NCBI RefSeq assembly: GCF_020685205.1
Contig: NZ_JAJERB010000004.1
Location: forward strand, 186,001-250,000
Source of the DNA: Hymenobacter translucens
GTDB lineage: Bacteria; Bacteroidota; Bacteroidia; Cytophagales; Hymenobacteraceae
Direction: 5' to 3'
DNA: 64,000 nt
Made by a program: the position numbers and the translations under genes
Shown: positions 7,907 to 14,616 of the stretch, piece by piece
How positions within the stretch are numbered: the stretch's first letter is position 1
Layout of the letters: each line of letters begins with the position of its first letter
The notes under the pieces: generated by a model
Told to the model about the DNA's origin: nothing
Database searches by the model: none
The model's input: the letters and a program-made list of their open reading frames with translations, nothing else

Positions 7907-9427
7907 ATGGGTCTGAAATCCGCTCTTGCCCGCCCGCTGGCCGCCTTTGTCAACTACCAGCAGCAGCAGTGGCTGTGCGACCCGGTAGCCACCCAACAGC
8001 GGGTGCTCGGTTCGATTGTCCGCGCTGCCGCGCCTACTTCGTTTGGGAAAGACCACGACTTCGGCGCCATCCGCACGGCGGCCGACCTGGCCTCCCGCGT
8101 ACCGGTGCGCGACTACGAAGCCCTGGCTCCGTACTTCGACCGAATAAAGCAGGGCGAGGAAAACGTGCTCTGGCCCGGCAAGCCCCTGTATTTGGCCAAG
8201 ACCAGCGGGACCACGTCCGGCACCAAGTACATTCCCATCACCCAGGCCAGCATCCCGAACCACATCAACGGAGCCCGCAACGCCCTGCTCAACTACGCTT
8301 ACCGCACCGGCAACACCCGCTTTATCGACGGTAAGCTGATTTTCCTGTCGGGCTCCCCGGAGCTGGAAACCGTGGGCGGCATTCCCACCGGCCGGTTGTC
8401 GGGCATCGTGAACCACCACGTGCCGGCCTACCTGCGCCGTAACCAGCTGCCTTCCTACCCGACCAACTGCATCGAGGACTGGGAAACCAAGCTCGACCAC
8501 ATCGTGGAGGAAACCCTGCCCGAAAACCTGACCCTGATTTCCGGCATTCCGCCCTGGGTGCAGATGTATTTCGACAAGCTGGTGCAGCTGACCGGCCGGC
8601 CCGTCAAGGACATCTTCCCCCGGTTTGAGCTGTTCGTGTACGGAGGCGTCAACTTCGAGCCCTACCGCAAGAAGCTGTTCGAAACCATCGGCCGGGAAGT
8701 CGACAGTATCGAGCTGTTTCCGGCGTCGGAGGGCTTTCTGGCCTACCAGGACGAGCCGGGCAACCCCGGTCTGCTGCTCTTGCTCGACGCGGGCATCTTC
8801 TACGAGTTCATCCCCGCTGAGCGGTTTTTCGAGTCCAACCCGCCCCGCCTCACCATTGGGGAAGTGGAACTGGATCAGCAATACGCGCTGGTGCTCAGCT
8901 CCAATGCCGGCCTCTGGGGCTACAGCCTCGGCGACACGGTGCGCTTCGTGAGTCTGAACCCCTTCCGCGTGGTGGTGAGCGGGCGCATCAAACATTTTCT
9001 GTCGGCTTTCGGGGAGCACGTCATTGGGGAGGAGGTGGAGCAGACGCTACGCGAGGCCATGAGCCGGTTTCCGGAAGCCGAAGTGGTGGAGTTTACCGTT
9101 GCGCCCCGGGTCAGCGCCGACCCGGCCGAGCCGTCGCGGCACGAGTGGCTGGTGGAGTTTGCCCGCCCGCCCCACGACCTTACTACCTTTGCTGCTGCGC
9201 TCGACGAAGGCCTGCGCCGCCGCAACGCGTATTACGACGACCTGCTAACCGGCAGCATCCTGGCTCCGCTGCTCCTGACGCCGCTGCCGGCCGGCTCGTT
9301 TCAGCGCTACATGAAAAGCCTGGGCAAGCTGGGCGGACAGAACAAGGTGCCGCGCCTGAGCAATGACCGGAAGGTGGCCGATGGGCTATTAGCCTTCAAT
9401 AATGTGCCCGGAGATGAGGACAGGTAG
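7907..9427 (+). CDS. GH3 auxin-responsive promoter family protein (acyl-acid amido synthetase fold)
   Basis: GH3 proteins are adenylating enzymes that in plants join amino acids to jasmonate or auxin; bacterial members are widespread but their substrates are mostly unknown. This 506-residue protein has the family's full length. Motifs visible are the phosphate-binding loop LAKTSGTTSGTKYIPIT (about residues 98-114), FVYGGVNFEPY, the adenine-contacting FPASEGFLAYQ, and GYSLGDTVRF before the mobile C-terminal domain, which ends with GKLGGQNKVPRLSNDR. It is cytoplasmic, with no signal peptide. Its 3' end overlaps the next gene by 26 bases, so the two are probably translated from one message. The acid and the amine it joins cannot be read from sequence. 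Confidence 0.9.
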   Translation: MGLKSALARPLAAFVNYQQQQWLCDPVATQQRVLGSIVRAAAPTSFGKDHDFGAIRTAADLASRVPVRDYEALAPYFDRIKQGEENVLWPGKPLYLAKTSGTTSGTKYIPITQASIPNHINGARNALLNYAYRTGNTRFIDGKLIFLSGSPELETVGGIPTGRLSGIVNHHVPAYLRRNQLPSYPTNCIEDWETKLDHIVEETLPENLTLISGIPPWVQMYFDKLVQLTGRPVKDIFPRFELFVYGGVNFEPYRKKLFETIGREVDSIELFPASEGFLAYQDEPGNPGLLLLLDAGIFYEFIPAERFFESNPPRLTIGEVELDQQYALVLSSNAGLWGYSLGDTVRFVSLNPFRVVVSGRIKHFLSAFGEHVIGEEVEQTLREAMSRFPEAEVVEFTVAPRVSADPAEPSRHEWLVEFARPPHDLTTFAAALDEGLRRRNAYYDDLLTGSILAPLLLTPLPAGSFQRYMKSLGKLGGQNKVPRLSNDRKVADGLLAFNNVPGDEDR

Positions 9428-9839
9428 AATAGCTATTTCGGCAAGTGCAGATGACGAGGAGTGGTGCACTTTCGACGTGACCGTGACCTATGACACGATT
9501 GAAGCCCACATGCATTTTGATGCCTACACCGATGACTGGAGCGAGTTTGGCGGCAAGCTGATGAGCTTTCCAAAGAATCCGGCGGATAGTGTGGTTTTCG
9601 AAGCCGGCATAGATAGCAGCGGCTATGACTTCCTGGTTCTCAAAGCGTATTGCTATGATGCAGCCGGTCATGCGGCCGTAAGTGTCCTGCTTGACAACAA
9701 CCAGGACCTGCCCCGACGGTGTCGGCTGGAATTCTCAATACCGGCGGATGCCGCCTCTATAAACCTGTTGGGAAGTATGCTATATAATTGGAAAGTCGAG
9801 CACAGCTCTGAACTACTATGGGAAGCCCAAATCAGCTAA
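9402..9839 (+). CDS. Hypothetical protein overlapping the GH3 gene
   Basis: A 145-residue protein starting at ATG 9402, inside the last 26 bases of the GH3-family gene; an alternative ATG lies at 9414. It ends inside the next gene with a 22-base overlap. The protein is acidic with beta-like alternation (WCTFDVTVTYDTIEAHMHF, DDWSEFGGKLMSFP, YDFLVLKAYCYD) and has no signal or membrane segment. No family was recognised; size and composition recall small immunity-type proteins, but nothing proves that. Base composition drops relative to neighbours (ATA, AAT and TAT codons near the end), which may mean recent acquisition. Overlaps on both sides suggest translational coupling. Confidence 0.65.
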   Translation: MCPEMRTGRIAISASADDEEWCTFDVTVTYDTIEAHMHFDAYTDDWSEFGGKLMSFPKNPADSVVFEAGIDSSGYDFLVLKAYCYDAAGHAAVSVLLDNNQDLPRRCRLEFSIPADAASINLLGSMLYNWKVEHSSELLWEAQIS

Positions 9840-10282
9840 TCAAAACCCGCCTCCACGCCGCCTGCCACGCCTACGTTCAGGACCGGCTCGACGCTATCCA
9901 GGCCGCCATCGACGCGGCCCAGGAATCAGCCAACTCCGAAACCAAGAGCAGCGCCGGCGACAAGTACGAAACCGGACGGGCCATGGCCCAGAACGAGCGG
10001 GACCGGAACCTGGTGCAGCTGGCCGAAGCCCGCAAGCTGCTGGCCGAGCTTACCCGCATCGGCCCCGCCCGGCCCCACGACACAGTACACCCCGGGGCGC
10101 TGGTCCAGACCAGCCTGGGCACGTTCTACATCAGCATCAGCGCCGGCAAGCTTACCATCGACGGGCAGGACTACTTCGCCGTGTCGGCCGCCGCGCCGGT
10201 AGCCGCCGCGCTGAGCGGAAAAGCAGCCGGGGAGCAGGTCGTCTTCAATGGCAAGCCCGTGCGCGTGGAGCAGGTATGGTAA
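9818..10282 (+). CDS. GreA/GreB-like coiled-coil protein (often labelled 3-oxoacyl-ACP synthase in this phylum)
   Basis: The 154-residue product has a helical N-terminal half likely to form a coiled coil (HAACHAYVQDRLDAIQAAID, then NSETKSSAGDKYETGRAM and ERDRNLVQLAEARKLLAEL) and a beta C-terminal half (VHPGALVQTSLGTFYISI, AAAPVAAALSGKAAGEQV) that resembles the C-terminal domain of GreA/GreB elongation factors. Bacteroidota relatives are often labelled 3-oxoacyl-ACP synthase, which the sequence does not support because no ketosynthase motifs are present. ATG 9818 overlaps the preceding gene by 22 bases. It could bind RNA polymerase, but the acidic tip of true Gre factors is not clear here. Confidence 0.72.
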   Translation: MGSPNQLIKTRLHAACHAYVQDRLDAIQAAIDAAQESANSETKSSAGDKYETGRAMAQNERDRNLVQLAEARKLLAELTRIGPARPHDTVHPGALVQTSLGTFYISISAGKLTIDGQDYFAVSAAAPVAAALSGKAAGEQVVFNGKPVRVEQVW

Positions 10283-10332
10283 ACCAGTCCCACCCAACAG
10301 GCAACAGTATTTCCAGGGCTATTTGCCACTCA

Positions 10333-11004
10333 ATGAAAAACACGATTTTGCTAGTAGGTGTGGGCTGCCTGCTCGGTGCCTGCTCCGGTCCGGCAACTGA
10401 CGTATCGGAGCAGGTCGCTGCGGTCCAGCCACCGCCCCCGGCCGTAGCGGCGCCCTCCCCGCCGGCCGACGCCTTTCTTGACCCGGCCAAGTTTCGGGTG
10501 GCCCGGCGCGACTCCTTTACCGTCGGGCCGGAAGGCGCCTACGACTACCGCGACAAGCATCTGGTGAAGCTGACGGCGGCCGATGAGCAAAAGTATCTGC
10601 AACGCAGGATCAAGCACAGTCAGCACCAGCCGTATTACTTCTACACCATCCACGAAAACGCCCCTTCCCGACAGGTCATTACCGTGCTGCGCGACGACGG
10701 AGAGTACAAGCTCGACCTGCTGCGGCTCGTGTACGATGCCGAGCACAAGCTCATCAGCAACCAGGTAGTGGCCTACTATGCTGGCGACGGGGGAGTGGGC
10801 GAGGATGCCTACGGCCGCTTCGAAACGCCCACGACGTTCCGGTTTACGGAAGTTATGCGGGAAAACACCCGCGACGACCAGGATACGATGGAGTACGAGA
10901 TAGACTCGGTTGTGACGCGCTACAGCGTGAGAAACGAGCGGTTTCGGGTCAGCAAAAAGCAGAAGTTTCACCGCCATGCCATCGAGGTGGCCAAGCAGGA
11001 ATAA
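10333..11004 (+). CDS. Hypothetical lipoprotein
   Basis: A 223-residue protein starting at ATG 10333, chosen because MKNTILLVGVGCLLGACSG is a lipoprotein signal with the lipobox LGAC; the frame is open back to 10276 but those codons are not signal-like. A Pro/Ala-rich linker (residues ~30-45) is followed by a charged domain with several Tyr-rich segments (QPYYFYTIHENAPSRQ, VVAYYAGDGGVGEDAYGRFE). No family was recognised. It follows the Gre-like gene by 50 bases and may be in the same transcript. dxr starts 65 bases later with its own TACCTTTG box. Confidence 0.75.
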   Translation: MKNTILLVGVGCLLGACSGPATDVSEQVAAVQPPPPAVAAPSPPADAFLDPAKFRVARRDSFTVGPEGAYDYRDKHLVKLTAADEQKYLQRRIKHSQHQPYYFYTIHENAPSRQVITVLRDDGEYKLDLLRLVYDAEHKLISNQVVAYYAGDGGVGEDAYGRFETPTTFRFTEVMRENTRDDQDTMEYEIDSVVTRYSVRNERFRVSKKQKFHRHAIEVAKQE

Positions 11005-11033
11005 GCTCTATCGGCAACTGCCCGGGCTTGGCG

Positions 11034-11041
11034 TACCTTTG
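11034..11041 (+). promoter_or_regulatory. TAnnTTTG promoter -7 box for dxr
   Basis: TACCTTTG ends 28 bases before the dxr ATG and matches the phylum's -7 consensus. It implies that dxr-rseP has its own promoter rather than reading through from the lipoprotein gene. Confidence 0.6.
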
Positions 11042-11069
11042 CCGCCGTTCGGCTCTCCCACCTTCCGCT

Positions 11070-12242
11070 ATGCCCACCCTTACTCCTAAGCGCGTCACCC
11101 TGCTCGGCTCCACCGGCTCCATCGGTACCCAGGCCCTCGACGTGCTCCGCGCCCATCCCGGCCGCTTCACCGTCACGGCCCTCTCGGCCCAGTCGAATGC
11201 CACCCTGCTGGTCGAGCAGGCCCGGGAGTTTAAGCCGGCCGCCGTCGTTATCGGCGACGAGCAGAAGTACGCCGAGGTAAAAGCCGCGCTGGCCGGTCAG
11301 CCCGAAACCGAGGTGCTGACCGGGGCCGCTGCCCTGGCCGACGTAGCCGGCCGCGACGACGCCGACGTGGTTTTGACCGCCATGATGGGCTACGCCGGGC
11401 TGCTGCCTACGGTGCGGGCCATCCGGGCCGGCAAAACCATTGCCCTGGCCAACAAGGAAACTCTGGTCGTGGCCGGGCAGCTGATTACCGACCTGGTGAA
11501 AAAGCATGGGGTGGGCCTTTACCCGGTCGACTCCGAGCACTCGGCCATTTTTCAGTGTTTGGTAGGAGAGGAGCGCAACCCGATTGAGAAGATTATCCTC
11601 ACGGCCTCGGGCGGGCCCTTCCGGGGCCGTTCTACTGCCGACCTGGCTCAGGTGACCAAAGCCCAGGCCCTGAAGCACCCGAACTGGGACATGGGCGCCA
11701 AAATCACCATCGACTCAGCCTCGCTGATGAACAAGGGGCTGGAGGTAATTGAGGCGAAGTGGCTGTTTGGCCTGCGCGACGACCAGATCGACGTGGTGGT
11801 GCACCCGCAGAGCATCATTCACTCCCTGGTGCAGTTCGAGGATGGGTCGCTGAAGGCCCAGCTCGGTCTGCCCGATATGAAGCTGCCTATTCAGTATGCC
11901 CTGGGCTACCCCGACCGGCTGCCTTCAAGCTTTCCGCGCTTCTCGTTTCTCGACTACCCCCAGCTTACCTTTGAGCAGCCCGACGGCGGCACGTTCCGCA
12001 ATTTGCCCCTGGCGTTTGAGGCCATGCGCCGGGCCGGCAACGCGCCCTGTATCCTCAACGCCGCCAACGAAATAGCCGTGGCGGCCTTTCTGCGCGACGA
12101 AATCGGGTTCCTGCAAATGTCCGACCTGGTGGAAAGCTGCCTCTCAAAGGTTTCGTACCTTGCCGAACCAACCCTGGACGACTACGTGCTGACCGACTGC
12201 GAAACGCGGGCTATGGCGCAGGAGCTGGTCAGGAAAGTTTAA
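11070..12242 (+). CDS. dxr: 1-deoxy-D-xylulose 5-phosphate reductoisomerase
   Basis: Dxr converts DXP to 2-C-methyl-D-erythritol 4-phosphate with NADPH, the committed step of the MEP isoprenoid pathway. The 390-residue product has the normal length. Visible are the NADPH loop GSTGSIGTQAL (residues ~13-23), the LANKETLVVAGQ segment, PVDSEHSAIFQ, and the metal/substrate region KITIDSASLMNKGLEVIEAK. ATG 11070 follows the TACCTTTG box. rseP follows after 114 bases that contain an inverted repeat; dxr and rseP are commonly neighbours in bacteria, so the order is conventional. Cytoplasmic. Confidence 0.98.
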   Translation: MPTLTPKRVTLLGSTGSIGTQALDVLRAHPGRFTVTALSAQSNATLLVEQAREFKPAAVVIGDEQKYAEVKAALAGQPETEVLTGAAALADVAGRDDADVVLTAMMGYAGLLPTVRAIRAGKTIALANKETLVVAGQLITDLVKKHGVGLYPVDSEHSAIFQCLVGEERNPIEKIILTASGGPFRGRSTADLAQVTKAQALKHPNWDMGAKITIDSASLMNKGLEVIEAKWLFGLRDDQIDVVVHPQSIIHSLVQFEDGSLKAQLGLPDMKLPIQYALGYPDRLPSSFPRFSFLDYPQLTFEQPDGGTFRNLPLAFEAMRRAGNAPCILNAANEIAVAAFLRDEIGFLQMSDLVESCLSKVSYLAEPTLDDYVLTDCETRAMAQELVRKV

Positions 12243-12244
12243 AT

Positions 12245-12326
12245 GTTGATTGTTACTTGTTGGTCGTTGCTTATTAGTCGTTCCGGGAATATGCCGGCTT
12301 GCAACAATCAACAACCGACAATCAAC
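12245..12326. repeat. Imperfect inverted repeat of GTTGATTGTT/AACAATCAAC type
   Basis: A 26-base arm (12245-12270) faces a 26-base arm (12301-12326) across a GC-richer spacer. The arms are low-complexity TTG/CAA sequence like the element at 6685-6771, so both probably belong to one repeat class. It lies between dxr and rseP and would form a hairpin in their shared message. Confidence 0.7.
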
Positions 12327-12356
12327 CTACTACCACTCATTCACTGATTTACTGTT

Positions 12357-13688
12357 TTGGAAGGATTAATCATGGCCGGCAACCTGTTGCTGGGCCTCTC
12401 CCTCTTGGTTGGCCTGCACGAGTTCGGGCACTACGCCGCCGCCAAGTTCTTTAAGATCCGGGTTGACAAGTTTTACATCTTCTTCGACTTCCTGTTTCCG
12501 CTGCCGGGCGTGCTCAACTTCGCCCTGTTCAAAAAGAAAATCGGCGACACCGAGTACGGCCTCGGCTGGTTTCCGCTGGGCGGCTACGTGGCCATCCACG
12601 GCATGATCGACGAAACCACCGATGCCGACCAGCTTGCCTCCGAGCCCCAGCCCAACGAGTTTCGCTCGAAGCCGGCCTGGCAGCGCCTGATCGTAATGCT
12701 GGGTGGAATCATCATGAACGTGATTACCGGCATCGTCATCTTCACGGTGCTGACCTACACCCAGGGCGAAAGCTACCTGCCGGCCTCAGAAGTGCGCTAC
12801 GGCATCGTGCCCAGCAAAGTGGGCGAGGAAATCGGCTTCCGTAAGGGCGACAAAATCGTCAAGATCAACGGCCGCCCGTTCCAGGAGTTTAACGACGTGT
12901 ACGACCCCAACGTGCTGCTCGGCAGCCGCAGCTACTACACCGTGGAGCGCGGCGGGCAGCTGATCGACATTCCCGTTCCGGCCGACTTCATGGACCGCAT
13001 GGCCGGCAAGGACGAAACGCCGTTCGTGGCCCCGCTCGACCCGTTCGTGGTCGACGAAATCAGCCCGGGCATGCCCGCCGCCAAGGCCGGCCTCCAGCCC
13101 AACGACCGGATTCTGCGCGTCGGCAACCAGGATATTCAGTTCTTCCCCGAGCTGACCGCCGCCCTCAAGGCCAACGCCGGCAAGCCCACGCCCTTGCTCG
13201 TGCAGCGCGGCAGCGAAACCGTAACGCTCAACGCCACCATCGACGAGGACGGCAAGCTGGGTTTCCGGCCCAAGTCCCTGCTACAGTTCTCGAAGCGCGA
13301 GTACGGCTTCTTGGAGGCTATTCCGGCCGGCACCAAGCAGGCCTTCGGCATCGTCACAACCCAGGCCAAGGCCCTGGGCAAGATCTTCAAGGGCGAGGCC
13401 TCAGCCCGCAAGTCGCTGGGCGGCCCGATGGCCATTGCCCAGCAGTACGGCGGCAAGTGGGACTGGCTGCGGTTCTGGACGCTGACGGGCATGCTCTCGA
13501 TGGTGCTGGCGCTGATGAACATTCTGCCCATCCCGGCCCTCGACGGCGGCCACGTGCTGTTCCTGACCTACGAGATGATTGCGGGCCGCAAGCCTTCCGA
13601 CAAGTTCCTCGAAAACGCCCAAAAGGTGGGCATGGCACTTATTCTGGGTCTGATGGCGTTTGTGCTGGTCAACGACTTTCTTAAGTAG
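12357..13688 (+). CDS. rseP: Site-2 protease RseP (RIP metalloprotease)
   Basis: RseP cuts transmembrane anti-sigma factors and leftover signal peptides inside the inner membrane. The 443-residue product has the zinc motif HEFGH at residues 21-25, a third ligand in NILPIPALDGGHVLF (Asp 396), four hydrophobic segments and two PDZ domains (GDKIVKINGRPFQEFND; AGLQPNDRILRVGNQDIQFF). TTG 12357 is preferred because it puts 20 residues before HExxH, as in E. coli RseP. ATG 12372 is a real alternative: it has GGAAGG 6-7 bases upstream, which would be unusual in a phylum that rarely uses such sites. No anti-sigma substrate is encoded nearby. Confidence 0.95.
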   Translation: MEGLIMAGNLLLGLSLLVGLHEFGHYAAAKFFKIRVDKFYIFFDFLFPLPGVLNFALFKKKIGDTEYGLGWFPLGGYVAIHGMIDETTDADQLASEPQPNEFRSKPAWQRLIVMLGGIIMNVITGIVIFTVLTYTQGESYLPASEVRYGIVPSKVGEEIGFRKGDKIVKINGRPFQEFNDVYDPNVLLGSRSYYTVERGGQLIDIPVPADFMDRMAGKDETPFVAPLDPFVVDEISPGMPAAKAGLQPNDRILRVGNQDIQFFPELTAALKANAGKPTPLLVQRGSETVTLNATIDEDGKLGFRPKSLLQFSKREYGFLEAIPAGTKQAFGIVTTQAKALGKIFKGEASARKSLGGPMAIAQQYGGKWDWLRFWTLTGMLSMVLALMNILPIPALDGGHVLFLTYEMIAGRKPSDKFLENAQKVGMALILGLMAFVLVNDFLK

Positions 13689-13706
13689 AAAGCCAAACCG
13701 GAACCG

Positions 13707-13760
13707 GCGGGGAGCAGACTGCACCGGCTTGGTCCGGGCGGCCTGCTCCCCGCTTTTTTT
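13707..13760 (+). terminator. Intrinsic terminator after rseP
   Basis: An 11-bp perfect stem (13707-13717 with 13743-13753) is followed by T7 at 13754-13760, 18 bases after the rseP stop. Confidence 0.88.
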
Positions 13761-13857
13761 GAGCTGATAGCCGGTAGCTGATGGCTGTTACCCCTGTTTC
13801 TGGAAATCAACCAGTCACCGCCAAGTCTAGACCCGTTTACTTCTGGCCAGTTACCTG

Positions 13858-14370
13858 ATGACTTCTCCGCTTTTTCTGCGCCGCCTTGTGCTTTCCGTTC
13901 TGCTGCTCCTGACCGGGCTGCGGGCCGGGGCGCACACCTACCACGCCAGTATCATGGACGTGCGCTACAACGCTGGCAAGCAGCAGCTGGAAGTGGCACT
14001 CAAGGTTTTCACCGATGACCTCGAAAAAGCTTTGTCCACGGGGCAGCCGGCGCCCGTTACGATCGAGCAGCTATCCAGGGACCGGCTGAATGCCCTGGCC
14101 GAAGGCTACCTGCGCCGCACGGTGCGCTTCGGTACCAAACCCGGCGAGACCCTGCCGCTACAGCTGCTGGGCGTGCAAAAGGAGTCGGACGCGCACTGGG
14201 TGTATTTCACCGTGAAGCCACCTAAGCCGGTCAAAGGCATCTACCTGCAGCACCGCCTCCTGCTCGACTCCTTTGAGGACCAGATGAACATCGTAAACCT
14301 GGAAGCCGGCGGCAAAAAGCAAAGCGCCCTGTTCCGCGCCGGCGAAGAAAGCCAGAAGCTTATGTGGTGA
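13858..14370 (+). CDS. DUF6702-type exported protein
   Basis: This 170-residue protein has a signal peptide (residues 1-~25, LVLSVLLLLTGLRAGAHT) and the layout of the DUF6702 family common in Bacteroidota: HTYHASIMDVRYNAG, QLEVALKVFTDDLEKALS, a middle part (GYLRRTVRFGTKPG), then YFTVKPPKPVKGIYLQHRLL and a short beta-rich end. The family has no established function and is thought to be periplasmic. It has a terminator on each side, so it is a single-gene unit. Family assignment rests on the FTDDLEKAL segment and length. Confidence 0.78.
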   Translation: MTSPLFLRRLVLSVLLLLTGLRAGAHTYHASIMDVRYNAGKQQLEVALKVFTDDLEKALSTGQPAPVTIEQLSRDRLNALAEGYLRRTVRFGTKPGETLPLQLLGVQKESDAHWVYFTVKPPKPVKGIYLQHRLLLDSFEDQMNIVNLEAGGKKQSALFRAGEESQKLMW

Positions 14371-14390
14371 TTTGGGAACTAGTGTAAATG

Positions 14391-14429
14391 AAAAAGGCCC
14401 GCTCCGAGGATTCGAAGCGGGCCTTTTTT
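14391..14429 (+). terminator. Intrinsic terminator after the DUF6702-type gene
   Basis: A 13-bp perfect inverted repeat (14391-14403 with 14416-14428), starting in A5 and ending in T6, 20 bases after the stop codon. Confidence 0.88.
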
Positions 14430-14451
14430 GATGCAGCCATCTGATCTAGCA

Positions 14452-14574
14452 GTCATCCTTCATCTGACGTCCGCCTGCGAAGGACCTTGGCACCGATAAA
14501 CGACAAGCGTCCGAACGATTAATGTACTGACGACTCGTTCTGAAGTGATAAGGTCCTTCCTTCGTCAGGATGAC
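14452..14574. repeat. MITE-like element with terminal inverted repeats
   Basis: A 123-base non-coding block begins GTCATCCTTCATCTGACG and ends TTCGTCAGGATGAC. The ends are inverted copies (GTCATCCT / AGGATGAC), and a second inverted pair lies inside (CGAAGGACCTT near 14478-14488; AAGGTCCTTC near 14550-14559). It has no reading frame of note and no similarity to its flanks. GTCATCCTGA...GAAGGACCTT repeats are, from memory, widespread between genes in this group. Confidence 0.65.
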
Positions 14575-14616
14575 AATGCCATAAGCTAGAACAAAAAGGC
14601 TTGCCGCTCAAAAGAC

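Noticed and set aside
13761..13800. Short AGCTGATAGC/AGCTGATGGC repetition after rseP
   Set aside because: Only two imperfect copies; too short to call a repeat element.
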